From NCBI GenBank assembly GCA_965661345.1, contig CBFIDK010000021.1, positions 1-15,606 of the forward strand: a stretch of DNA of 15,606 nt, written 5' to 3'. Each line of letters starts with the position of its first letter. The first letter of the stretch is position 1. Source of the DNA: GCA-2862585 sp965661345. Its GTDB lineage: Bacteria > Bacteroidota > Bacteroidia > Flavobacteriales > UBA7312. This document shows positions 1 through 7,629 of the stretch, piece by piece. The notes beneath the pieces were generated by a model. That model did not search any database, had not been told where the DNA came from, and saw only the letters and a program-made list of their open reading frames with translations. Position numbers and translations under genes: made by a program.

Positions 1-1174
1 TCAAGGTAAAGAAATCTTAAATAGTTTTGGAGTACGTATTCAAAACGGTATAGTGGCGTCCACCCTAGAAGAGGCGGTAGAAGCTGCAAAAAAATTAAAC
101 GAAACTACTGGTACTTCTTGGTGGGTAGTAAAAGCACAAATTCATGCAGGTGGCCGCGGTAAAGGCGGTGGCGTAAAATTAGCTAAGTCACTAGATGAAG
201 TGAAGTCCATTGCCGACGAAATTTTAGGCATGCAGTTGGTTACACCTCAAACGTCTGCCGAAGGTAAAACAGTACATCAAGTACTTATAGCTGAAGACGT
301 TTATTATCCAGGAGAGAGTGAAACTTCAGAGTTTTACATGTCTGTTTTATTGAACCGTTCAACAGGAAGAAATATGATAATGTATTCTACTGAGGGCGGA
401 ATGGATATAGAAGAAGTGGCTGAAAAAACACCTCACCTAATCTTTACTGAAGAAATAGATCCTAAAGTAGGTCTTCAAGGTTTTCAGTGCAGAAAAATTG
501 CTTTCAACTTGGGCTTAAGCGGTACGGCTTTTAAAGAAATGACAAAATTCGTTTCTGCTTTGTATTCTGCTTATGATGGTATCGATGCTTCTTTATTTGA
601 AATCAATCCGGTTTTAAAAACGTCTGACGATAAGATTTTAGCAGTAGATTCAAAGGTTGCCCTAGATGGTAACGCATTGTTCAGACACAAAGATTTTGTT
701 GAATTAAGAGATAAAAGAGAAGAAGACCCAACAGAAGTAGAAGCTGATGAATACGGTCTGAATTTCGTGAAACTAGACGGCAATGTAGGCTGTATGGTAA
801 ACGGTGCTGGTTTGGCCATGGCAACTATGGATATCATCAAACAAGCTGGAGGAAATCCAGCAAACTTTTTAGATGTTGGCGGAACTGCCGATGCTGCGCG
901 TGTTGAACAGGCCTTTAGAATAATCATGAAAGACAGTTCAGTTAAAGCTATTTTAGTAAATATCTTTGGTGGTATTGTACGTTGTGATAGAGTAGCTCAA
1001 GGAATTGTAGACGCTTACAAAAACATTGGAGAAGTAAACATTCCTATCATTGTTCGTTTACAAGGAACTAACGCTATACAAGCCAAACAACTTATTGACG
1101 ATAGCGGTTTGAAAGTTATTTCTGTTGTACTTTTACAAGAAGCGGCCGACAAGGTTAAGGAAGTTCTTGCTTAG
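1..1174 (+). CDS. sucC: Succinate-CoA ligase (ADP-forming) beta subunit, 5'-truncated
   Basis: Beta subunit of succinyl-CoA synthetase, the TCA-cycle enzyme that interconverts succinyl-CoA and succinate with substrate-level NTP synthesis; it works with SucD, which is not in the window. The frame is open from base 2 (QGKEILNSFGVRIQ), so the gene runs off the left edge and only about six N-terminal residues of the usual MNIHEYQ-type start are missing. The GTG at 53 is an internal codon, not the start. Visible marks are the ATP-grasp stretch KAQIHAGGRGKGGG, the signature GNVGCMVNGAGLAMATMD, and the C-terminal CoA-ligase region with LDVGGTA and IFGGIVRCD. The 390 visible residues plus the missing start give the usual family length of roughly 390-400. 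It is followed by its own intrinsic terminator. Identification is very secure. Confidence 0.97.
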   Translation, partial: QGKEILNSFGVRIQNGIVASTLEEAVEAAKKLNETTGTSWWVVKAQIHAGGRGKGGGVKLAKSLDEVKSIADEILGMQLVTPQTSAEGKTVHQVLIAEDVYYPGESETSEFYMSVLLNRSTGRNMIMYSTEGGMDIEEVAEKTPHLIFTEEIDPKVGLQGFQCRKIAFNLGLSGTAFKEMTKFVSALYSAYDGIDASLFEINPVLKTSDDKILAVDSKVALDGNALFRHKDFVELRDKREEDPTEVEADEYGLNFVKLDGNVGCMVNGAGLAMATMDIIKQAGGNPANFLDVGGTADAARVEQAFRIIMKDSSVKAILVNIFGGIVRCDRVAQGIVDAYKNIGEVNIPIIVRLQGTNAIQAKQLIDDSGLKVISVVLLQEAADKVKEVLA

Positions 1175-1193
1175 TGAAACACCAAAAAATATT

Positions 1194-1220
1194 AAGCAGC
1201 TTTTTAGCTGCTTTTTTTTT
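1194..1220 (+). terminator. Intrinsic terminator after sucC
   Basis: An 8-bp perfect stem (AAGCAGCT / AGCTGCTT, 1194-1201 with 1206-1213) encloses a TTTT loop and is followed by a run of T to 1220. It lies 20 nt after the sucC stop and ends only 17 nt before the next start codon. Confidence 0.92.
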
Positions 1221-1225
1221 AATAC

Positions 1226-1233
1226 TATATTTA
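1226..1233 (+). promoter_or_regulatory. Possible -7 element for accC-like gene
   Basis: TATATTTA matches 7 of 8 positions of the Bacteroidota -7 motif TAnnTTTG. Any -33 element would overlap the sucC terminator. Only 4 nt separate it from the ATG at 1238, so transcription from it would be leaderless or nearly so. Weak evidence in an AT-rich spacer. Confidence 0.25.
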
Positions 1234-1237
1234 ACAC

Positions 1238-2716
1238 ATGAAAAAGATTTTAATTGCTAATAGAGGGGAAATAGCACTAAGAGTCATGCGCTCTGCCAAG
1301 GAAATGGGAATTGCTACAGTGGCTATATTTTCAGAAGCAGACAGAACTTCTCCCCATGTTAAATATGCTGATGAAGCAGTATGTGTTGGACCACCTCCTT
1401 CAGCAGAATCTTATCTGAATATTGATAAAATTGTTGAGGTCTGCAAAGCATTGAACGTTGACGCTATTCATCCAGGATATGGTTTTTTATCTGAAAATGC
1501 TGACTTTGCTAGACGCTTGTCTAAAGAAAATATTACTCTCATTGGTCCATCTGCAGAAGCTATGGAAATGATGGGGGATAAACTTAAAGCCAAATCAGCA
1601 GTCAAAAAATACGATGTTCCCTTGGTGCCAGGTACTGACGAAAAGATTACGGACATTGCAGTCGCAAAAGAAGTGGCTAAAGGTATTGGCTATCCCATTT
1701 TAATTAAAGCAGCTGCTGGCGGTGGCGGAAAAGGTATGCGAGTGGTTGAAACAGCAGATTCCTTTGAAGAACAAATGAAATTAGCAGTGAGTGAGGCTAC
1801 CTCATCCTTTGGTGATGGATCAGTTTTTATTGAACGTTATGTTGGTTCGCCACGTCACATAGAAATTCAGGTATTAGCCGATAGTCATGGAAATGTAGTG
1901 CATTTATTTGAAAGAGAATGTTCTGTACAAAGAAGGCATCAAAAAGTGATAGAAGAAGCTCCCTCAGCTGTTCTTACCGATGAAATGAGGCAGGCCATGG
2001 GACAGTGTGCCGTTAATGTTGCTAAATCCTGTAACTATTTGGGTGCTGGAACTGTAGAATTTTTACTTGATGAAAACAAAAATTTCTATTTTCTGGAAAT
2101 GAATACACGTTTGCAAGTGGAACACCCTGTTACAGAAATGATTACTGGAGTTGATTTAGTAAAAGAACAAATCCATATTGCTATGGGTATGCCATTATCG
2201 TTTAGTCAAAAGGACTTAAGCATCCAAGGCCATGCAATGGAAGTTAGGGTATATGCCGAAGACCCTATGAATAATTTTGCGCCTGATATTGGACGTTTGA
2301 AAACCTATAAATTACCAGAAAGTATAGGCGTAAGAGTAGACAATGGTTTTGAAGAGGGAATGGACATACCTATTTACTACGATTCTATGATTTCTAAGCT
2401 AATTACTTACGGACAAGATAGGGAAGAGGCTATAAATAAAATGATTCGAGCCATTCGCGATTATAAAATAGTTGGCGTAAAAACTACCTTACCTTTTGCT
2501 GAATTCGTAATGCAAAACGAATACTTTGTTTCTGGTGATTTTGACACTCACTTTATCAAAAAACATTTTGATGCTAAATACTTAGAAGATTCTAGAGAAG
2601 ACGAAGCTTTAATAGCCGCTTTACTCGGGAAACAATTATTGAAAAGTCAGAAAAAATCTTTGAGTATCAACGCTACTAATTCGTCTGCCAATAAGTGGAA
2701 AAAAAATAGATTGTAA
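1238..2716 (+). CDS. accC: Biotin carboxylase subunit (acetyl-/propionyl-CoA carboxylase type)
   Basis: Biotin carboxylase: uses ATP and bicarbonate to carboxylate biotin on a carrier protein for acyl-CoA carboxylation. The protein has 492 residues. The N-terminal domain starts MKKILIANRGEIA. The ATP-grasp domain has the glycine-rich loop GGGGKGM at 161-167 and ERECSVQRRHQK at 225-236. The active-site stretch FLEMNTRLQVEHPVTE at 285-300 contains E287, N289, R291 and E295, and R337 is in the C-terminal domain. These correspond to E. coli AccC residues shifted by one. It is about 40 residues longer than E. coli AccC because of a Lys-rich tail, a length closer to propionyl-CoA or pyruvate carboxylase-type subunits. 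No carrier protein or carboxyltransferase gene is nearby, so the acyl-CoA substrate cannot be assigned. It converges on the sugar transferase gene with a 1-nt gap and no terminator is visible between them. Confidence 0.92.
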   Translation: MKKILIANRGEIALRVMRSAKEMGIATVAIFSEADRTSPHVKYADEAVCVGPPPSAESYLNIDKIVEVCKALNVDAIHPGYGFLSENADFARRLSKENITLIGPSAEAMEMMGDKLKAKSAVKKYDVPLVPGTDEKITDIAVAKEVAKGIGYPILIKAAAGGGGKGMRVVETADSFEEQMKLAVSEATSSFGDGSVFIERYVGSPRHIEIQVLADSHGNVVHLFERECSVQRRHQKVIEEAPSAVLTDEMRQAMGQCAVNVAKSCNYLGAGTVEFLLDENKNFYFLEMNTRLQVEHPVTEMITGVDLVKEQIHIAMGMPLSFSQKDLSIQGHAMEVRVYAEDPMNNFAPDIGRLKTYKLPESIGVRVDNGFEEGMDIPIYYDSMISKLITYGQDREEAINKMIRAIRDYKIVGVKTTLPFAEFVMQNEYFVSGDFDTHFIKKHFDAKYLEDSREDEALIAALLGKQLLKSQKKSLSINATNSSANKWKKNRL

Positions 2717-2717
2717 A

Positions 2718-4121
2718 TTATTTGCCTCTACCTTCTAAAATAATTAGGATGGTATGAATCATAATTTTAAGGTCAATTAATAGCGACATATTTTCGATGT
2801 ATAAAATATCATACTTCAGTCGCTCAAGCATTTCGTCGACATTTTCAGCATAACCAAATTTCACCATTCCCCAAGAAGTAATACCAGGTTTTACTTTGTA
2901 GATGTGCTTATAGTGTGGTGCTTTTTCAAGAATTTGTTTAGCAAAAAAATCACGTTCTGGTCGAGGCCCTACAAAACTCATGTCTCCAAATAAAACATTA
3001 AAGAATTGAGGCGTTTCATCGAGTCGAATTTTTCTCATAATCCTTCCCCATGAAGTGACACGGTTGTCGCTTTTACTAGAAAGCTGAGGCCCGTCTTTCT
3101 CAGCATCAATATACATGGATCTAAATTTATAGATATTAAATACCTTTCCATATTGCCCTAATCGTTTTTGCTTGTAAATAATTGGGCCTTCTGAGCTTAA
3201 TTTAACGAGAATAGCACAGATAATATAAATAGGACTAAATATCAAAATGATAAAAAATGACAACACAAAATCTATCGTCTTTTTAATCAAAAATTCTGAA
3301 TGTGTTTGGAGCTTATGATTAACTTCAATAAGTGGAGTGCCAAGAATAGAATTCATTTTTACAGTACCTGAAAGAATATCATAAACATCTGGAATAATTT
3401 TAATAAAAACATCTATATCTTCTAGATAGTTTAGGATGTTCTCAATCTTGCTATGTTCTGAAGATTCTATAGCAATTATAACATCTTCAATTGAATATTC
3501 CTCGATGATTTTTTTTACGTCATTGCAGTCGCCTAAATATGGAATAAATTCTTCTAGTTTAAAATGTTTTTTGTTTTCTAGGCTGACAAACCCTTTGATG
3601 ATATGTCCGCTGGATTTTTGCTCATTTTCTAAATCGTGAAAAAGTTGAATGGCTTTCTCATTATCACCGATTATCAATGTATTAAAACCTATAATTTTTT
3701 TATGCACTTTTCTAGCAGTGTAGCTAGTTAGAAAGAATCTTAAGAAAGAGGTTAGTCCAAAATGAATGCAAAATAAGGCTAAAAATGAGGAATAATATTG
3801 CTTATAATTTACGATAAAATCATCTAGTAAAACAGCAAAGAAGATTATGGTAACTCCAATAATTGAAACGATAAAAATTTGAAAGAGTTCTTTTAGTCTA
3901 GATTTCCTGTAAATATTGGTATAAGAACCACTTAAAAGGTAAAAGATAATCCAAAGTAAATTGATTAAAACTAATCCAATAAAGCGATCTTCATTAATAA
4001 AAAATGTTTGTCCATTTTCGATATAAACCGTTCTATAATATAAGAAAATCAACCACGAGGATGAAGCACTCAAAATATCGAGTAATATATATTTGATAGT
4101 ATGTAGAAGGTTATTCTTCAT
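2718..4121 (-). CDS. Polyprenyl-phosphate sugar-1-phosphate transferase (exopolysaccharide initiation)
   Basis: Inner-membrane enzyme that transfers a sugar-1-phosphate from a nucleotide sugar to undecaprenyl phosphate, the first step of repeat-unit assembly for exopolysaccharide, capsule or O-antigen (WcaJ/WbaP-like). The 467 residues show four N-terminal membrane segments (about 10-30, 47-66, 82-100, 110-130). A Rossmann-like central domain begins near NTLIIGD (147-153). A C-terminal bacterial sugar transferase domain (about 278-467) starts with a hydrophobic re-entrant helix. Its signatures are YKFRSM (331-336), RLDETPQ (366-372, with D368-E369 as the likely acidic dyad), DMSFVGPRPER (380-390) and PGITSWG (412-418). 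The ATG overlaps the upstream lipoprotein's stop by 11 nt, implying translational coupling. Sugar specificity cannot be read from sequence. No glycosyltransferases, flippase or polymerase lie in the window. Confidence 0.93.
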   Translation of the reverse strand: MKNNLLHTIKYILLDILSASSSWLIFLYYRTVYIENGQTFFINEDRFIGLVLINLLWIIFYLLSGSYTNIYRKSRLKELFQIFIVSIIGVTIIFFAVLLDDFIVNYKQYYSSFLALFCIHFGLTSFLRFFLTSYTARKVHKKIIGFNTLIIGDNEKAIQLFHDLENEQKSSGHIIKGFVSLENKKHFKLEEFIPYLGDCNDVKKIIEEYSIEDVIIAIESSEHSKIENILNYLEDIDVFIKIIPDVYDILSGTVKMNSILGTPLIEVNHKLQTHSEFLIKKTIDFVLSFFIILIFSPIYIICAILVKLSSEGPIIYKQKRLGQYGKVFNIYKFRSMYIDAEKDGPQLSSKSDNRVTSWGRIMRKIRLDETPQFFNVLFGDMSFVGPRPERDFFAKQILEKAPHYKHIYKVKPGITSWGMVKFGYAENVDEMLERLKYDILYIENMSLLIDLKIMIHTILIILEGRGK

Positions 4122-4941
4122 GTAAAATTCTAATATTATCTAAATACATTTCATTTTGAGCCAAGGTTGTATCTCTAGACATTCCAAAGAAAATTTTGAA
4201 ACTTTGAGCATTGTTATAATTGGAAATAATTTCACTCAATGAGATGTAAATTTTATTCCAGTCGTCTCTTTTATTGAGGTATATAATTGCTGACTTATTT
4301 ACTTGACTCGTCAAATTTGCATAAATACCAACCACGAGCGTTGAATTACATTTGTAATCAAGCTCAAGAAATACTTGTTTGTCTGTTGGTAAATTTATAT
4401 TAGTGGTAGTGCATTCAAATATTTCATTTGCGTCTCCTGAAATTACACTTTTAATGTGTTTGTTTCCAAATTCAGGGTTTGAGTTATCATAAATTGGTTC
4501 CAGTGAATGATTTAGGGAGTCAGTAACAACTTCTAAGATTGTTCCAATACCTTCGAAATCTTCTACATATGGAAAGGTGGTAATTGAATAATTTACATTT
4601 GGGTTGATAACCAACTTTTCATTAGGCGTTAATTCAGCATCAATACTATAAGTTGAAAAGAATGGGTATTCAATTCTACTTGATGATATTCCATTTTTTT
4701 TAACACCTGCTTCAATGATAATTGTTTGACTTCCGCTATTAAGAGTAGGGAAAGAGGTTGGTAAAGGGTAAACTCCTTGAAATTCGTTATTGATATATAC
4801 CCATGCATCCGTAATGTTTTGGGTGTTGTCACCGTCAACAGATATTGATTCAATTTCAATGATTGAAGGTATACTTTCTTCGGTGTTGATGATTTCACAT
4901 CCACATAACATTACGATTAAAAAAGTATATAAAATCTTCAT
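4111..4941 (-). CDS. Putative lipoprotein of unknown function in a glycan gene cluster
   Basis: The 276-residue protein begins with a short lipoprotein signal peptide (MKILYTFLIVMLCGC); the lipobox LCGC places the lipidated cysteine at 15. I do not recognise a named family. Residues about 40-85 (NITDAWVYINNEFQGVYPLP, then NSGSQTIIIEAGVKKNG) read like a small beta domain resembling PEGA-type surface repeats. Residues about 124-276 start with FPYVEDFEG and end with MYLDNIRI, a pattern reminiscent of jelly-roll carbohydrate-binding-like domains of Bacteroidota surface proteins. Both domain readings are inference. It lies 31 nt after the dehydrogenase gene and overlaps the sugar transferase gene by 11 nt on the same strand, so a role in envelope polysaccharide biology is suggested only by context. 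Confidence 0.8.
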   Translation of the reverse strand: MKILYTFLIVMLCGCEIINTEESIPSIIEIESISVDGDNTQNITDAWVYINNEFQGVYPLPTSFPTLNSGSQTIIIEAGVKKNGISSSRIEYPFFSTYSIDAELTPNEKLVINPNVNYSITTFPYVEDFEGIGTILEVVTDSLNHSLEPIYDNSNPEFGNKHIKSVISGDANEIFECTTTNINLPTDKQVFLELDYKCNSTLVVGIYANLTSQVNKSAIIYLNKRDDWNKIYISLSEIISNYNNAQSFKIFFGMSRDTTLAQNEMYLDNIRILHEE

Positions 4942-4974
4942 TGTTTGAGATAAAACGTTTAAATAATCAAAGTA

Positions 4975-5973
4975 TTATACTAGATTCATTTGCTGGTTGA
5001 CTTTCATTTTTTCTAGAATAGTTTCAGCAAGTTCTAAGGCACGTAATCCATCTGTTATGGTAACTACTGGCTCTAAGTCCAATTGTATAGCTTCGTAAAA
5101 GCTTTCTAGTTCGTCCTTTATAGCGTTCGATTCTTTAACGTCAGGGTTTTCAAAATAAATTTGCTTTTTTCTCTTTCCTTTGCCAAGATCAAGAACTATT
5201 GCTAAAGGATCAATTTTTTCAGAAGGTTTCAGATTTTTTAAGCGAATAACTTCTGTTTTCTTTTCCAATAAGTCAATAGAAATATAGGCGTCTTTTTGAA
5301 ATACTCTCGTTTTACGCATATTTTTCAAAGACATTCGGCTTGCTGTTAGGTTACACACACATCCGTTGTTAAATTCAATCCTAGCATTGGCAATATCTGG
5401 TGTTTCACTAATTACGGCAACTCCTGAAGCATTAATGCTTTTAATTGATGACTTCACAATTTTGAGAATAATATCTAAATCATGAATCATCAAATCGAGC
5501 ACAACACTTACATCCGTTCCTCTAGGATTAAATTCCGAAAGTCTGTGGGTTTCAATAAAGAGGGGTTTTTCTATGAAGTCTTTAGCTTTTTTAAAAGCAG
5601 GGTTGAAGCGTTCCACATGGCCAACCTGAACTTTGACGCCAGCCTCTCTGGATAGCTTAGCCAGTTCATCAGCCTCAAGTACAGTTTGAGTCAGAGGTTT
5701 TTCTATAAAGACGTGTTTATTGGCTTTTATGGCTTTTGACGCACATTCAAAGTGTGAAACGGTAGGAGAAACGATATCTACAACATCCGCTTCTTCAATA
5801 AGTAAATCAATGGATTTGAAGGACTTAACTCTAAAAGTTCTATTTACGATTTTAGCATTTTCTCTATCTGGATCGTAAAAGCCAACAACTTCATACTTAT
5901 CTTTTAATTCCAACAATATTTTTAGGTGAATCTTCCCTAAATGCCCAGCTCCTATAACACCAATTTTTATCAT
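4975..5973 (-). CDS. Gfo/Idh/MocA-family NAD(P)-dependent oxidoreductase
   Basis: Cytoplasmic dehydrogenase of the glucose-fructose oxidoreductase / inositol dehydrogenase family, 332 residues. The N-terminal Rossmann fold has GAGHLG at 8-13. The family's EKP motif is at 91-93 (K92 catalytic in known members), followed by GHVERFNPA at 118-126 and DLMIHDLDI at 160-168, whose Asp and His fit the catalytic positions. This signature resembles nucleotide-sugar dehydrogenases such as UDP-N-acetylglucosamine 3-dehydrogenase, but the substrate is not established. The start is ATG at 5971-5973; the longer frame begins at a TTG one codon upstream and is less likely. It heads a minus-strand cluster with the lipoprotein and the sugar transferase, consistent with making a modified nucleotide sugar for a surface glycan. 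No aminotransferase or acetyltransferase partner is present. Confidence 0.9.
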   Translation of the reverse strand: MIKIGVIGAGHLGKIHLKILLELKDKYEVVGFYDPDRENAKIVNRTFRVKSFKSIDLLIEEADVVDIVSPTVSHFECASKAIKANKHVFIEKPLTQTVLEADELAKLSREAGVKVQVGHVERFNPAFKKAKDFIEKPLFIETHRLSEFNPRGTDVSVVLDLMIHDLDIILKIVKSSIKSINASGVAVISETPDIANARIEFNNGCVCNLTASRMSLKNMRKTRVFQKDAYISIDLLEKKTEVIRLKNLKPSEKIDPLAIVLDLGKGKRKKQIYFENPDVKESNAIKDELESFYEAIQLDLEPVVTITDGLRALELAETILEKMKVNQQMNLV

Positions 5974-5991
5974 CAAAAAATATTATTTCTG

Positions 5992-5999
5992 CTAAAATA
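5992..5999 (-). promoter_or_regulatory. Possible -7 element for the Gfo/Idh/MocA gene cluster
   Basis: On the minus strand the bases read TATTTTAG, matching 7 of 8 positions of TAnnTTTG, 18 nt before the ATG. No clear -33 TTG is visible, so this is tentative. Confidence 0.25.
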
Positions 6000-6022
6000 G
6001 AATTTTTATACACACTAATAAG

Positions 6023-6030
6023 TATTTTTG
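6023..6030 (+). promoter_or_regulatory. -7 promoter element for pcm
   Basis: TATTTTTG is a full match to the Bacteroidota -7 motif TAnnTTTG, 13 nt before the pcm ATG. Transcription starting a few bases downstream would leave a very short 5' leader. No -33 TTG is seen at the usual distance. Confidence 0.5.
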
Positions 6031-6043
6031 GAAACGATTAAAG

Positions 6044-6688
6044 ATGAATGATAATTTTAGACATCAGGGCTTGCGTTTAAAGCTTGTTGAGCACCTCAGA
6101 AATAAAGGGATTAGCAATGAAAAAGTACTTATGGCTGTTTCACGGATTCCTAGGCATTTATTTTTAGATAAAGCGTTCTTAGATTTTGCCTACCAAGATA
6201 AAGCGTTTCCAATAGCTGCAGGACAAACCATTTCACATCCATACACGGTTGCTTACCAAACGGAACTATTGGAAGTAAAACCTCGCGAAAAGGTGTTAGA
6301 GGTTGGTACTGGCTCTGGTTATCAGACGGCAGTTCTACTCGAGTTAAAAGCTCAAGTATTTAGCATAGAAAGGCAAAAAGAACTTTACCAAAAGACAAAA
6401 GATTTTTTACCAAAACTTGGCTATCAATGCATGTTCTTTTACGGCGACGGCTACAAAGGCCTAATCAATTTTGCTCCCTTTGACAAAATTATCGTTACGG
6501 CTGGTGCGCCATTTGTTCCTGAGGATTTGGTAAAACAATTAAAAGTAGGAGGGAGAATGGTAATTCCAGTTGGAGAGGCCGATAAGCAAAAAATGATTTT
6601 AATTGATAAGATTTCAAAAGATAATATAGAACAGAAAGAATTAGGTGATTTTTCTTTTGTTCCGCTTTTACCAAAAAAGAGCCAATAG
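6044..6688 (+). CDS. pcm: Protein-L-isoaspartate O-methyltransferase
   Basis: SAM-dependent methyltransferase that starts repair of isoaspartyl residues formed by ageing of Asn and Asp in proteins. The 214-residue length is typical for bacterial Pcm. The family's substrate loop GQTISHPYTVA lies at 60-70. The SAM-binding motif I, LEVGTGSGYQTA, is at 85-96, an acidic residue follows motif I strand 2 (E109 in FSIER), DGYKGL is at 135-140, and FDKIIVTAGAP is at 146-156. Start ATG at 6044 fits the family N-terminus (LRxxLVEHLRNKGI). It is divergent from the dehydrogenase cluster, from which it is separated by 70 nt, and is followed 37 nt downstream by the hydroxyacyl-CoA dehydrogenase, which has its own promoter element. 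Confidence 0.95.
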   Translation: MNDNFRHQGLRLKLVEHLRNKGISNEKVLMAVSRIPRHLFLDKAFLDFAYQDKAFPIAAGQTISHPYTVAYQTELLEVKPREKVLEVGTGSGYQTAVLLELKAQVFSIERQKELYQKTKDFLPKLGYQCMFFYGDGYKGLINFAPFDKIIVTAGAPFVPEDLVKQLKVGGRMVIPVGEADKQKMILIDKISKDNIEQKELGDFSFVPLLPKKSQ

Positions 6689-6695
6689 TATTTAT

Positions 6696-6703
6696 TACTT
6701 TTG
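6696..6703 (+). promoter_or_regulatory. -7 promoter element for 3-hydroxybutyryl-CoA dehydrogenase
   Basis: TACTTTTG is a full match to TAnnTTTG, followed by C as often seen in this phylum. It lies in the spacer just after the pcm stop, 22 nt before the next ATG, so this gene need not depend on pcm transcription. A -33 TTG is not evident. Confidence 0.55.
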
Positions 6704-6725
6704 CTCGAAATAAAACAAACGTATT

Positions 6726-7616
6726 ATGAAACATATTGGTGTAATTGGTGCTGGTACTATGGGTAATGGAATTGCTCATGTTTTTGCTCAAAGTGGTTAT
6801 TCTGTTCGATTAATTGATTTATCACAAGAAGCGCTTGATAAAGCTTTGGCTACTATTTCTAACAATTTAGATAGAATGGTCGCTAAAGAGAAGATTTCCG
6901 AATCCGATAAAACCAATACGTTAAACAATATTGATACGTTTACAGAAATATCTACGGCTGTAAAAGGTTTGGATTTAGTAGTGGAAGCGGCAACAGAAAA
7001 TATGGATATCAAACTCAAGATATTCTCTCAGCTTGATGAATTGTGCGATACACATACAGTTTTAGGTTCTAACACTTCTTCTATATCTATAACAAAGATC
7101 GCTGCAGCGACTCAACGTCCAGATAAGGTAATAGGTATGCACTTTATGAATCCGGTGCCTGTTATGAAGTTAGTAGAGGTTATTCGCGGTTACGCCACTT
7201 CTGACGAGGTTACAAATACAATCATGGAAGTGTCTAAATCGTTAGGTAAAGTTCCCGTAGAAGTGAACGATTACCCTGGATTTGTAGCCAATCGTATTCT
7301 TATGCCGATGATTAACGAAGCCATTATTACTCTACATGAGGGCGTTGCCGGTGTTGAAGAAATTGATACGGTAATGATGCTTGGAATGGCTCACCCTATG
7401 GGACCATTGCATTTGGCTGATTTTATCGGTTTGGACGTTTGCTTGTCGATTTTAGAGGTTATGCACCAAGGATTTGGAAATCCAAAATATGCGCCCTGCC
7501 CATTACTTGTAAACATGGTGACGGCAGGAAAGCTAGGTGTGAAATCTGGTGAAGGCTTTTACGATTACTCGGATGGACCTCGAAACAAAAAGCTTTCAGA
7601 ACAGTTTTCAAAATAG
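6726..7616 (+). CDS. hbd: 3-hydroxybutyryl-CoA dehydrogenase (3-hydroxyacyl-CoA dehydrogenase)
   Basis: NAD(P)-dependent dehydrogenase that interconverts 3-hydroxyacyl-CoA and acetoacetyl- or other 3-oxoacyl-CoA, used in fatty-acid breakdown or butyrate/PHB-type metabolism. The 296 residues form a stand-alone single-function enzyme of usual length. The N-terminal Rossmann fold has GAGTMG (8-13) with D31 at the adenosine-ribose position. SNTSSIS spans 115-121. The catalytic signature MHFMNPVPVMKLVEV (138-152) contains H139 and E151, and PGFVANR (184-190) carries N189. The C-terminal domain has the conserved AHPMGPLHLADFIGLD (222-237) and GKLGVKSGEGFYDY (268-281). No thiolase, crotonase or acyl-CoA dehydrogenase gene is adjacent, so the pathway is not fixed by context. 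Its stop directly abuts the stop of the convergent DUF4294 gene. Confidence 0.95.
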   Translation: MKHIGVIGAGTMGNGIAHVFAQSGYSVRLIDLSQEALDKALATISNNLDRMVAKEKISESDKTNTLNNIDTFTEISTAVKGLDLVVEAATENMDIKLKIFSQLDELCDTHTVLGSNTSSISITKIAAATQRPDKVIGMHFMNPVPVMKLVEVIRGYATSDEVTNTIMEVSKSLGKVPVEVNDYPGFVANRILMPMINEAIITLHEGVAGVEEIDTVMMLGMAHPMGPLHLADFIGLDVCLSILEVMHQGFGNPKYAPCPLLVNMVTAGKLGVKSGEGFYDYSDGPRNKKLSEQFSK

Positions 7617-7629
7617 TTAATTAATTAAC
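7616..7629. repeat. 14-bp palindrome spanning two convergent stop codons
   Basis: GTTAATTAATTAAC is a perfect palindrome that includes the last base of the plus-strand TAG and the whole minus-strand TAA. It is all A/T apart from its ends and lacks a T-run, so terminator function is doubtful. Confidence 0.4.

Noticed and set aside
53..1174. GTG at 53 as the sucC start
   Set aside because: Conserved SucC sequence continues in frame upstream to base 2, so the gene is cut by the window edge.
4629..4904. Second minus-strand open frame inside the lipoprotein gene
   Set aside because: It overlaps the lipoprotein, whose signal peptide and operon spacing support that frame; the alternative shows no recognisable features.
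5974..5976. TTG start for the Gfo/Idh/MocA gene
   Set aside because: The next codon is an ATG directly before the conserved IKIGVIGAG start, so the ATG is preferred.
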